NCBI GenBank assembly: GCA_036660495.1 | Contig: JAVXAN010000009.1 | Location: forward strand, 1 to 26,221 | Length of the DNA: 26,221 nt | Reading direction: 5' to 3' | From: JAVXAN01 sp036660495 | GTDB lineage: Bacteria > Bacillota_I > Bacilli_A > RF39 > UBA660 | Shown here: positions 7,308 to 13,991 of the stretch, piece by piece | Position numbering within the stretch: the first letter of the stretch is position 1 | How the letters are laid out: every line of letters begins with the position of its first letter | The notes under the pieces: model-generated | Told to the model about the DNA's origin: nothing | What the model saw: the letters and a program-made list of their open reading frames with translations, nothing else | The model's database searches: none | Position numbers and translations under genes: made by a program

Positions 7308-8033
7308 TTATCCTCCGTATATTTGACTTAAGACTAAGACTGTATTATGAATCATATGAATTATTATCGGTAAAGTTATATTATTTGTTTTAGTGAGTAA
7401 GTAAGCAAAAGCGCATCCCATTGATCCATATGGAATAATGTATAAAAACTCTAGTGGGTTGCTGTAGCTTGAAATAACGTGTAATAGTCCAAAACCTAAT
7501 CCACTAACCAAAATAAATAGCCACTTACATTTAATTAACCCACTTAGTGATTTTCTAAAAACCATTTCTTCAATAATTGGTGCTACGATAGAACAAGCAA
7601 ATAACATGTAAAAAGGGGCAAGCGTTATTTGCTTTCTAACTAATTCTTCATTTGTAGATAAGTTCTGTTTTATTAATATGCTTATTAATAAAGAGGATAT
7701 TGTCATTATTAGGCATCCTATTACCCAGCACTTTACTGATAATAAAGCTCTAATTGAAAAATTGTTCTTTAAATCTTTTAATCCAAATTTTATATCTTTA
7801 ATAAAAAGCATAACTAAAATAATTATGTATATTAAATCGTTTGTAATTAATGTTAGCATTCTAAGGTTTCGACTTAAAAGTGCTATTTTTATTCCTAAGT
7901 TGTTTGCAATTAAAAGTAAAAAATTAGATTGATATAAAAAGTATATTAAAATTACCATTAAGAATTTAGCGTTTTTTTTGAACCAGGTGATGATTTTTTT
8001 ACCAAATACATCTTTCATAAAATCATCTAACAT
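7308..8033 (-). CDS. CPBP-family (CAAX-type) intramembrane metalloprotease
   Basis: A 241-residue integral membrane protein with six to seven hydrophobic helices. The ABI/CPBP glutamic-protease signatures are complete: EEMVFR (155-160, motif 1 EExxxR), FGLLH (181-185, motif 2 FxxxH) and HMIHN (226-230, motif 3 HxxxN). Members process membrane-embedded or peptide substrates, and in Bacillota many serve bacteriocin immunity or envelope functions; the target is not evident here. The ATG at 8033 follows AGAGGTGAT. It is the first gene of a two-gene minus-strand operon with the metallophosphoesterase. The neighbourhood contains no bacteriocin precursor. Confidence 0.88.
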   Translation of the reverse strand: MLDDFMKDVFGKKIITWFKKNAKFLMVILIYFLYQSNFLLLIANNLGIKIALLSRNLRMLTLITNDLIYIIILVMLFIKDIKFGLKDLKNNFSIRALLSVKCWVIGCLIMTISSLLISILIKQNLSTNEELVRKQITLAPFYMLFACSIVAPIIEEMVFRKSLSGLIKCKWLFILVSGLGFGLLHVISSYSNPLEFLYIIPYGSMGCAFAYLLTKTNNITLPIIIHMIHNTVLVLSQIYGG

Positions 8034-8056
8034 TTGTTATCACCTCTATTTTTAAT

Positions 8057-8065
8057 ATTATAACA
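8057..8065 (-). promoter_or_regulatory. Extended -10 promoter of the protease/phosphoesterase operon
   Basis: On the minus strand TGTTATAAT (TG-N-TATAAT) spans 8065 down to 8057; the -35 region is poor. The start would be near 8050, about 17 nt before the ATG. Confidence 0.5.
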
Positions 8066-8187
8066 TGATTTTATTAAATAGAATAATGAAAATTTAAAAA
8101 CAAACAGTTTAAATATTGATAGTAGTAGATAGTTATAATAAATTAATATCCAAATTATTAATTATATTATAATAGTTATTAAAATGC

Positions 8188-8215
8188 TTGTAATGTAATG
8201 TTTTTGTGTTATAAT
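8188..8215 (+). promoter_or_regulatory. Promoter of the rimP-nusA operon
   Basis: TTGTAA (8188-8193), 16-nt spacer, extended -10 TGTTATAAT (8207-8215). Start expected near 8222, leaving a leader of about 60 nt. Confidence 0.7.
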
Positions 8216-8227
8216 AGTATTAACAAC

Positions 8228-8265
8228 AAAGAGTGGGGCTTTAAAGTCCTACTCTTTATACTTAA
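8228..8265 (+). promoter_or_regulatory. rimP-nusA leader hairpin, probable attenuator
   Basis: AAAGAGTGGGGCTTT (8228-8242) and AAAGTCCTACTCTTT (8243-8257) form a nearly continuous stem with two G-U pairs, followed by a weak U-rich stretch (TTTATACTT). Similar AAGAGTGGG hairpins precede rimP in other Bacillota. In Bacillus subtilis, NusA is reported to control its own operon through a NusA-dependent leader terminator, which fits a strong stem with a weak U tract. Direct evidence here is the pairing and position only. Confidence 0.65.
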
Positions 8266-8282
8266 TAAGGGAGATAATAGGT

Positions 8283-8534
8283 ATGCATGAAAAAGTAATA
8301 AAATTAATTGAAGCACCTTTAGGTGAGGTTAACATTAAAGTTGATAAAGTTGAATATGTTAAAGAAGGAAACGTATATTATTTAAGGATAATTATTGATA
8401 AGGAACCGTTTGTTGATGTTGAATCTTGCGTAGTAGCAACTAAAATAATTAATCCGTTAATAGATACCATTGATAATATATTTGATGAATCATATATCCT
8501 AGATGTATGTTCAAAAGAAAAAGGAGAAAACTAA
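8283..8534 (+). CDS. rimP: RimP ribosome maturation factor, N-terminal domain only
   Basis: An 83-residue protein matching the N-terminal alpha/beta domain of RimP, which helps 30S subunit maturation: VDKVEYVKEGNVYYLRIIID (residues 21-40) and ILDVCS (72-77). Typical RimP is about 150 residues. The family continues from the (L/I)(E/D)VSSPGxERPL turn into an SH3-like C-terminal domain; here the protein stops just after ILDVCS with KEKGEN. The nusA start follows 1 nt after the stop, so there is no room for a decayed second domain. The ATG follows AAGGGAGAT at a slightly long distance. It is first in the operon, as in other Bacilli, and its C-terminal codons carry the nusA ribosome-binding site. 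Confidence 0.85.
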   Translation: MHEKVIKLIEAPLGEVNIKVDKVEYVKEGNVYYLRIIIDKEPFVDVESCVVATKIINPLIDTIDNIFDESYILDVCSKEKGEN

Positions 8535-8535
8535 A

Positions 8536-9639
8536 ATGAATGCTAAAGAATTTATAAAAGCTTTAAACGCTATATGTGAAGAAAAGAGTATTAATAAAGA
8601 AGTAATAATTGAAGGAATGAAGGCGGCTTTAGAAAAAGCTTATACTAAGAATTATGGTTTATCAAATGTAAGGGTTGATATAAATGAGAAAACTGGTGCT
8701 ATTAAGGTCTTCTCATTTAGAACGGTAGTTAAGAAATATGATGAAGAAGAGGAAGATTTTGAAGATGTTCAAATCTTGTTAAAAAATGCTAAAAAAGTTG
8801 TCCCTGAAATAGAAGTTGGGGAAACGATTGAAGAAGAAATAACTCCAAATGATTTTGGTAGGGTTGCTGCTTCTGCAGCTAAACAGATTTTAGTTCAAAA
8901 AGTAAGGGAAGCTGAAAGAGAAAGTATTATGTCTGAATTTGAGGATAAGGAAGGGGAACTATTAATTGGTAACCTTTCTAGAGAAGATGCAGAAAACTAT
9001 TACGTTGATTTAGGTAGAATGCATGGTATCCTTCCTAAAAGTGAAATTGTTGAAAACGAGAAACTAGTTATGGGTTCTACCATTAAAGTTTACGTCTCTA
9101 AAATAGATAATACTGGTAAAAGTCCGTTAATTCTTTTGTCAAGAACTCACTACGGGTTTGTTAAGCGATTATTAGAAAAAGAAATACCAGAATTAAATGA
9201 TGGAACAATAGTGTTATATAGTGTTGCAAGGGACGCTGGAAATAGGAGTAAAATTGCCGTTTATTCAGAAAATGCAAGTGTTGATGCCGTAGGGGCATGT
9301 ATTGGAGAAAAAGGTTCTCGTATTAATCGTATAACAACGGAACTAAATGGTGAAAAAATAGATGTTGTTAAGTATGATAAAGATCCAGTTTCATTTATTA
9401 AAAACGCTTTAAGTCCAGCTAGAGACGTAAAAGTGTATATAGTAAATGAAAAACAAAATGAGGCTATTGCAGTTGCTGAGGGTGAAAATTTATCCCTTGC
9501 AATTGGTAAAAGGGGTCAAAACGTTCGCTTAGCAGCACGTTTAACCCATTATAGAATAGATGTTAAAAGTGAAATGCAGGTAAAAGATGAAAATATTGAT
9601 TTGTCAAAAGCAATAGGTACAACGGGGAAGGTGGATTAG
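8536..9639 (+). CDS. nusA: Transcription termination/antitermination factor NusA
   Basis: A 367-residue NusA, about the length of the Bacillus protein. The N-terminal RNA polymerase-binding domain covers residues 1-130, the S1 domain about 140-204, KH1 about 230-290 with IGEKG (256-260) and KH2 about 300-345 with IGKRGQ (323-328). There are no extra C-terminal acidic repeats, as is usual in Bacillota. NusA binds elongating RNA polymerase and promotes pausing and intrinsic termination. The start is ATG 8536 because AAAAGGAGA lies 6-10 nt upstream; a longer in-frame reading from 8503 would overlap rimP. Second gene of the operon, 1 nt from rimP and directly abutting ylxR. Confidence 0.97.
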   Translation: MNAKEFIKALNAICEEKSINKEVIIEGMKAALEKAYTKNYGLSNVRVDINEKTGAIKVFSFRTVVKKYDEEEEDFEDVQILLKNAKKVVPEIEVGETIEEEITPNDFGRVAASAAKQILVQKVREAERESIMSEFEDKEGELLIGNLSREDAENYYVDLGRMHGILPKSEIVENEKLVMGSTIKVYVSKIDNTGKSPLILLSRTHYGFVKRLLEKEIPELNDGTIVLYSVARDAGNRSKIAVYSENASVDAVGACIGEKGSRINRITTELNGEKIDVVKYDKDPVSFIKNALSPARDVKVYIVNEKQNEAIAVAEGENLSLAIGKRGQNVRLAARLTHYRIDVKSEMQVKDENIDLSKAIGTTGKVD

Positions 9640-9900
9640 TTGAAACAAAAAATTATTCCAATGAGAACTTGTGTTGTTACTAGAAAAAAATGTCCAAAAG
9701 TTGATTTGATAAGGGTTGTAAAAGATAATTTAGGCAACGTATTTATCGATGAAAGTGGGAAAGCAAATGGTCGGGGAGCTTACCTAGAAAGAAGTTTACA
9801 AACAATAAAAAAAGCACAAATTAATAAATCTTTAGAAAAGCATTTAGGGTGTTTAATTCCTGATTCAGTATACGAGAAGCTTGAAAAAATAGTCGGATAA
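9640..9900 (+). CDS. ylxR: YlxR (RnpM) RNA-binding protein
   Basis: An 86-residue YlxR-family protein with the family pattern PMRTCVVTRKK (7-17), a central RVV strand and GRGAYL (44-49). In Bacillus subtilis YlxR has been described as a modulator of RNase P (RnpM). It begins with TTG at 9640, the base after the nusA stop; AAGGTGG ends 5 nt upstream and the next in-frame ATG would lose part of the conserved N-terminus. The CGG codon in GRGAY confirms standard arginine decoding. The ylxQ (L7Ae-like) gene that normally follows is absent; infB comes next after 26 nt. Confidence 0.93.
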   Translation: MKQKIIPMRTCVVTRKKCPKVDLIRVVKDNLGNVFIDESGKANGRGAYLERSLQTIKKAQINKSLEKHLGCLIPDSVYEKLEKIVG

Positions 9901-9926
9901 AATAAAAACGAAAGAGGTGATATCTT

Positions 9927-12056
9927 ATGATGAGTATTTTAGAATACGCAAAAGATATGAACAAGTCAGTTGATGAAGTTCTACAAGTCTGTAAAAAGCT
10001 TGGAATAAAGGCTGAAAGCGAAGATAGTATGATTATGGATGATGATATCGTTGAACTTGATAGTGCTTTAGAGACCATTGTTTCTGATGAAGAAAACACT
10101 AATGACGAACTTATCGAGAAAATAAACGAGGATGACTATTATGATGAAATTATTGATGATATAATTAATAAAAATGATGTTGCATTTTCTAAACCAGAAG
10201 ATGTTTTGATAAAGAAAAAGAAAAAATCAAAAGAAAAAAATATCAAAGAAGCTAAAAAAGAAATGTATAAGAGCAAAGAAAAACTAGTGTCAAATGAGAA
10301 TAATTCATCTGATGAAGTTGTTCTATATAAAGATGCAATGACTATTAAAGAATTAGCTAATAGTCTTAATAAGCCAGTTTCAGAGTTGATAAAAAAGCTT
10401 ATGGTGCTAGGCATTATGGTAAATATGAATACGCCAATAAGTTTTGATGATGCTGAAGTAATTGCCCTAGAATATAAGAAAACTTTAAAAAAAGAAGAAA
10501 CGGCTGATATTTCAAACTTTGAAATGTATGAAGTAGAGGAAGTTTTAAGTGATTTATCGGTAAGGCCTCCAGTTGTTACAATAATGGGACATGTAGATCA
10601 TGGTAAAACATCTTTATTAGATGCAATAAGGGAAAGTAGTGTTGTTGATACTGAACATGGTGGAATAACTCAGCATATTGGAGCCTATCAAGTAGAATAT
10701 AAGGGTAAGAAAATAACCTTTATCGATACCCCAGGACATGCTGCTTTTACTGAAATGAGGGCACGAGGCGCTAGCGTTACTGACATTGTAATAATAATTG
10801 TTGCTGCAGATGATGGGGTAATGCCTCAAACTAAAGAAGCAATTGATCATGCTAAGGCAGCTGGTGTTCCAATTGTAGTAGCTGTAAATAAAATAGATAA
10901 GCCAAATGCTGATCCAGAGAAGGTGATGAGACAAATGGCGGAAAACGGATTATCTCCTGATTCGTGGGGTGGAGATACTTTGTTTATTAATATTTCAGCT
11001 CGAACTAAAGAGGGAATTGATGGTTTACTTGAAAGCTTATTAGCTATAGCAGATATGCAAGAGTTAAAGGCAAATTCAAAGCGTTATGCAATGGGAACTA
11101 TAATAGAGTCTAAGTTAGATAAAAACGTTGGCCCTATATCAACTTTATTAGTTCAAAATGGTACTTTAAGATTAGGCGATCCAATTGTTGCTGGTGAATA
11201 TTTTGGTAAGGTAAGAACCTTGAAAAACGATTTAGGTAACGAGATAGTTGAAGCCCTTCCTTCAATGCCAGTAGAAGTAACAGGGTTAAACGGAGTTCCA
11301 ACAGCAGGCGATAAGTTTATGTCATTTGAATCAGAAAAGCAAGCTCATCAAGTTGCTGAGCAAAGAAGCCAAGTTGCTAAATTAAAAGGCAAAGCTTTAA
11401 CAAGCACTGTATCACTTGATGATTTATTTGATAAGATATCAGAAGGTTTAAAAGAAATAAACATTGTTTTAAAAACTGATGTTAAGGGAAGTGAAGAAGC
11501 CGTAAAAAACACTTTATCTAAAATAGAAGTTGAAGGAGCTAAAATAAACATTATTAGAAGTGGTGTTGGAACTATAACTGAAAGCGACATTGTTTTAGCA
11601 AACGCATCAAATGCAATAATAATCGGCTTTAACGTAAGGCCTAATGCGAAAACTCTAGAAACTGCTAAAGAATATGGTGTTGATGTAAGATTGCATAACA
11701 TTATTTATAAAGTTATAGAAGAAATGGAATTGGCTATGAAGGGAATGCTTGATCCTGAATATGAAGAAAAAGTTTCAGGCCAAGCGGAAATTAGAAAAAT
11801 ATATAAATTTTCAAAAACAGGAAATATTGCTGGATGTTACGTACTAGAAGGTGTTATAAAATCAAATTCAAAAGCTAGAATAATTCGTGATGGAATTGTT
11901 GTATATGATGGTAAAATAAATAGTATTCAAAGAGAAAAAGATCAAGCAAAAGAAGCTAAAGCTGGGTTTGAGTGCGGTATTACCATTGAAAATTATCAAG
12001 ATATAAAAGAAAATGATATTATTGAAGGATATGAATTAATAGAAATAAAGAGGTAG
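9927..12056 (+). CDS. infB: Translation initiation factor IF-2
   Basis: A 709-residue GTPase that places initiator tRNA on the 30S subunit and promotes subunit joining. An IF2N domain sits at residues 1-50, a charged Lys/Glu linker at about 55-130, a second IF2N-like domain at about 133-185, and the G domain from about 213: G1 GHVDHGKT (221-228), G2 with T248 in the GGITQHIGAY segment, G3 DTPGH (267-271) and G4 NKID (321-324). Domains II to IV follow, ending in the fMet-tRNA-binding C2 domain near EGYELIEIK. The length is typical for Bacilli. The ATG at 9927 follows AGAGGTGA; the second ATG 3 nt later is also possible. Cotranscribed with nusA and rbfA. Confidence 0.97.
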   Translation: MMSILEYAKDMNKSVDEVLQVCKKLGIKAESEDSMIMDDDIVELDSALETIVSDEENTNDELIEKINEDDYYDEIIDDIINKNDVAFSKPEDVLIKKKKKSKEKNIKEAKKEMYKSKEKLVSNENNSSDEVVLYKDAMTIKELANSLNKPVSELIKKLMVLGIMVNMNTPISFDDAEVIALEYKKTLKKEETADISNFEMYEVEEVLSDLSVRPPVVTIMGHVDHGKTSLLDAIRESSVVDTEHGGITQHIGAYQVEYKGKKITFIDTPGHAAFTEMRARGASVTDIVIIIVAADDGVMPQTKEAIDHAKAAGVPIVVAVNKIDKPNADPEKVMRQMAENGLSPDSWGGDTLFINISARTKEGIDGLLESLLAIADMQELKANSKRYAMGTIIESKLDKNVGPISTLLVQNGTLRLGDPIVAGEYFGKVRTLKNDLGNEIVEALPSMPVEVTGLNGVPTAGDKFMSFESEKQAHQVAEQRSQVAKLKGKALTSTVSLDDLFDKISEGLKEINIVLKTDVKGSEEAVKNTLSKIEVEGAKINIIRSGVGTITESDIVLANASNAIIIGFNVRPNAKTLETAKEYGVDVRLHNIIYKVIEEMELAMKGMLDPEYEEKVSGQAEIRKIYKFSKTGNIAGCYVLEGVIKSNSKARIIRDGIVVYDGKINSIQREKDQAKEAKAGFECGITIENYQDIKENDIIEGYELIEIKR

Positions 12057-12060
12057 CAAT

Positions 12061-12399
12061 ATGAGTATTAAGACACAAAGAATTGGAAGCGTTTTAGCTA
12101 AAGAAATAAGTGATATTATTTCAAATGAGATAAATGACCAAGACATTAAGTTTGTTACAATAACGTCCGTTAAAATAGATACTGATCTTAGTTTAGCTCA
12201 GATATATTGTACGGTACTTGATGAAAATAAAAAAGATAAATGCTTACATGATTTAAATGCAGCAAAAGGCTTTATAAAAAGTGAGTTATTTAAAAGACGA
12301 CTTGAAATTAGAAAAATTCCAGATTTAAGATTTATATACGATGAATCAATTGAGTATGCTACAAAAATAGAAAAAATAATTAAAAACATTAATGAATAA
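12061..12399 (+). CDS. rbfA: Ribosome-binding factor A
   Basis: A 112-residue KH-like 30S assembly factor. The family features are the N-terminal RIGSVLAKEISDII helix, VTITSVKIDTDLSLAQIY (residues 31-48) and RKIPDLRFIYDESIEY (83-98). RbfA binds 16S rRNA and is needed for 5' end processing and growth in the cold. The ATG is 4 nt after infB, with the Shine-Dalgarno site AGAGGT in the last infB codons. Last gene of the five-gene operon, which ends in a terminator starting at its stop codon. Confidence 0.95.
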   Translation: MSIKTQRIGSVLAKEISDIISNEINDQDIKFVTITSVKIDTDLSLAQIYCTVLDENKKDKCLHDLNAAKGFIKSELFKRRLEIRKIPDLRFIYDESIEYATKIEKIIKNINE

Positions 12400-12430
12400 G
12401 GGCGTTATGTCTTTATTTTTTTATTTTTTA
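12396..12430 (+). terminator. Terminator of the rimP-rbfA operon
   Basis: ATAAGGGC (12396-12403) pairs with GTCTTTAT (12409-12416, two G-U), loop of 5 nt, followed by TTTTTATTTTTTT. Confidence 0.85.
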
Positions 12431-12462
12431 AAAAAGTAGTCGCAAAAAAGTAAAAAAAAGGT

Positions 12463-12468
12463 TATAAT
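12463..12468 (+). promoter_or_regulatory. -10 box of the GNAT-kinase gene
   Basis: TATAAT at 12463-12468, with TCGCAA (12440-12445) as a weak -35 at 17 nt. The start near 12475 would give a 25-nt leader containing AGGAGG. Confidence 0.5.
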
Positions 12469-12499
12469 TAACTTATACTGATAGTAGGAGGATATTTAT

Positions 12500-13864
12500 A
12501 TGATTAACTTAGTAAAAAAAGAAAATTTAAACTTAAGTATACTAGAAACAGATTTTCTTGTTTTTAAAGATATAGTAAATACTTTTTCAAGTGAAGCATT
12601 AAAAAAAGAATGCTTAATTGATTTAGATAATATGGTAGTACCAGAATATTTTAGGAATAAGATTACTTTGGTTTTACAAATTAATGAAGTGTTAATTGGG
12701 TATTTATCTTTTAGTTTTAATAATAGTGGTAACATTGTTCAAACAATAATAAATAAGCTTTTTATTACTGAAAATTTTCAGAATAAAAACATGGATGTTT
12801 TACTTTTAGAGGGAGCTATATATATTGCCGGAGAAATTGGTTCAAGAAACGTTTTAGTCACATGTGATGAGCATGATAAAAAAGCTTTTTCATTATATAG
12901 AAACTTAGGCTTTTATGAAATAGGAATGAATGAAGATGGTAGTATAATGAGTGTAAGTGTTGCAACTATTGTAAACAACTGCAAGTTAAACGAAAAATTT
13001 AGAAATATTGATAAGGATGCAATTGATTATAAAACTCTAAAGTTAACAAAAAAAATATCAAGTGGAAGGTCAGGGAATATTTATATTACTGAAGATGGGC
13101 AAATTCTTAAAATGTTTACTTCAACGTCTTTTACATATATAAAGGATAGGGAAGAAACTTTAAAAGTAATAAAAAACATTAAAGTAGAAGAAGTAGTAAA
13201 GCCTAAAAACCTAGTGTATTATGATGGCGTTTTTGTTGGTTATATTATGGATTATTTGCCAAAAGGAGATTCACTTAATTTAATTCAAAATGATGATTAT
13301 AGTTTTGAAGAAAAGATTGAAAAGATTAAAAGCATTGAAGCTGTGATGAAAAAGCTTCATAAATTAAATGTTTATGTGTGTGATTTGAACCCTAATAACA
13401 TTTTTATTGGTAAGGATGGCGTTGTAAAATTTATTGATTGTGACTCATTTGTAATAAAAGATAACGTTATTAATACGGAAGTTTCTTCAAAGTACCGTGA
13501 TCCAGTTTATCGAATAGTTTCTAAAGAAACTGATATGTATGCTTTTGCTATAACAGCATTACAACTATTTACTGGAATAAAGATAAATGATAATGCTACT
13601 AAAACAGAAGTAGAAAAAATATATGATAAGAACAAAGCAAAATTACCAATTAGTTTTAAAAATTATTATGATAATATATTAAAGTCTAATAATCGGTTTT
13701 ATCTTTCAGATTCTTATGAAAAATATTTAGAAGACTTATATAATCCGGATAAGTTAGAAGAAGAAACAGCAAATCGAAGTGGTAAAATAAGCATGATTAT
13801 TCTATCAATTGTGTCCGTTTTAATAGCCCTTGGAATAACATTGTACTTTACTTTAGGCAGGTAA
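12500..13864 (+). CDS. GNAT acetyltransferase - protein kinase - transmembrane fusion
   Basis: A 454-residue three-part protein. Residues of about 1-155 look like a GNAT acetyltransferase: a strand VLIGYLSFSF (64-73), NKLFITENFQNKNM (85-98), a helix, and a C-terminal YRNLGFYEIG (133-142). Residues of about 180-415 form a Hanks-type kinase of the lineage with an IDxDSF motif: Gly-rich loop SSGRSGNIY (187-195), Lys K204 in ILKMF, catalytic loop CDLNPNN (D295, N300), metal-binding D313 in FIDCDSF, and the helix DMYAFAITALQLFTG (345-359). All key catalytic residues are present, so activity is likely. A single transmembrane helix (about 430-450) ends the chain, so both domains should be cytosolic. 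The GNAT loop lacks an obvious QxxGxG/A motif and may not be active. The ATG follows AGGAGG. It lies between rbfA and truB, outside the usual operon. Confidence 0.8.
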   Translation: MINLVKKENLNLSILETDFLVFKDIVNTFSSEALKKECLIDLDNMVVPEYFRNKITLVLQINEVLIGYLSFSFNNSGNIVQTIINKLFITENFQNKNMDVLLLEGAIYIAGEIGSRNVLVTCDEHDKKAFSLYRNLGFYEIGMNEDGSIMSVSVATIVNNCKLNEKFRNIDKDAIDYKTLKLTKKISSGRSGNIYITEDGQILKMFTSTSFTYIKDREETLKVIKNIKVEEVVKPKNLVYYDGVFVGYIMDYLPKGDSLNLIQNDDYSFEEKIEKIKSIEAVMKKLHKLNVYVCDLNPNNIFIGKDGVVKFIDCDSFVIKDNVINTEVSSKYRDPVYRIVSKETDMYAFAITALQLFTGIKINDNATKTEVEKIYDKNKAKLPISFKNYYDNILKSNNRFYLSDSYEKYLEDLYNPDKLEEETANRSGKISMIILSIVSVLIALGITLYFTLGR

Positions 13865-13882
13865 TAATTCTTTACCTGTTTT
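13858..13882 (+). terminator. Terminator of the GNAT-kinase gene
   Basis: CAGGTAA (13858-13864) pairs with TTACCTG (13872-13878), loop of 7 nt, then TTTT. The left arm includes the stop codon. Confidence 0.75.
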
Positions 13883-13931
13883 AAAAATTATTAGTAAAAA
13901 ATTTAACTTTTAGGTGATTTATAAATAAAAT

Positions 13932-13960
13932 TTGACAAAATTAGACACTTATGATATTAT
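13932..13960 (+). promoter_or_regulatory. Near-consensus sigma-A promoter
   Basis: TTGACA (13932-13937), 17-nt spacer, TATTAT (13955-13960): the only full-consensus -35 with correct spacing that I see in the window. It sits 32 nt upstream of ATG 13992 and rules out any earlier start. Confidence 0.88.
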
Positions 13961-13991
13961 ATCAACCATTCAAACAAAGGGGGATTTTGTC

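Noticed and set aside
13932..13991. TTG start giving a 20-residue longer helical-repeat protein
   Set aside because: That TTG is the -35 box TTGACA of a near-consensus promoter, and the ATG at 13992 has its own AAAGGGGG.
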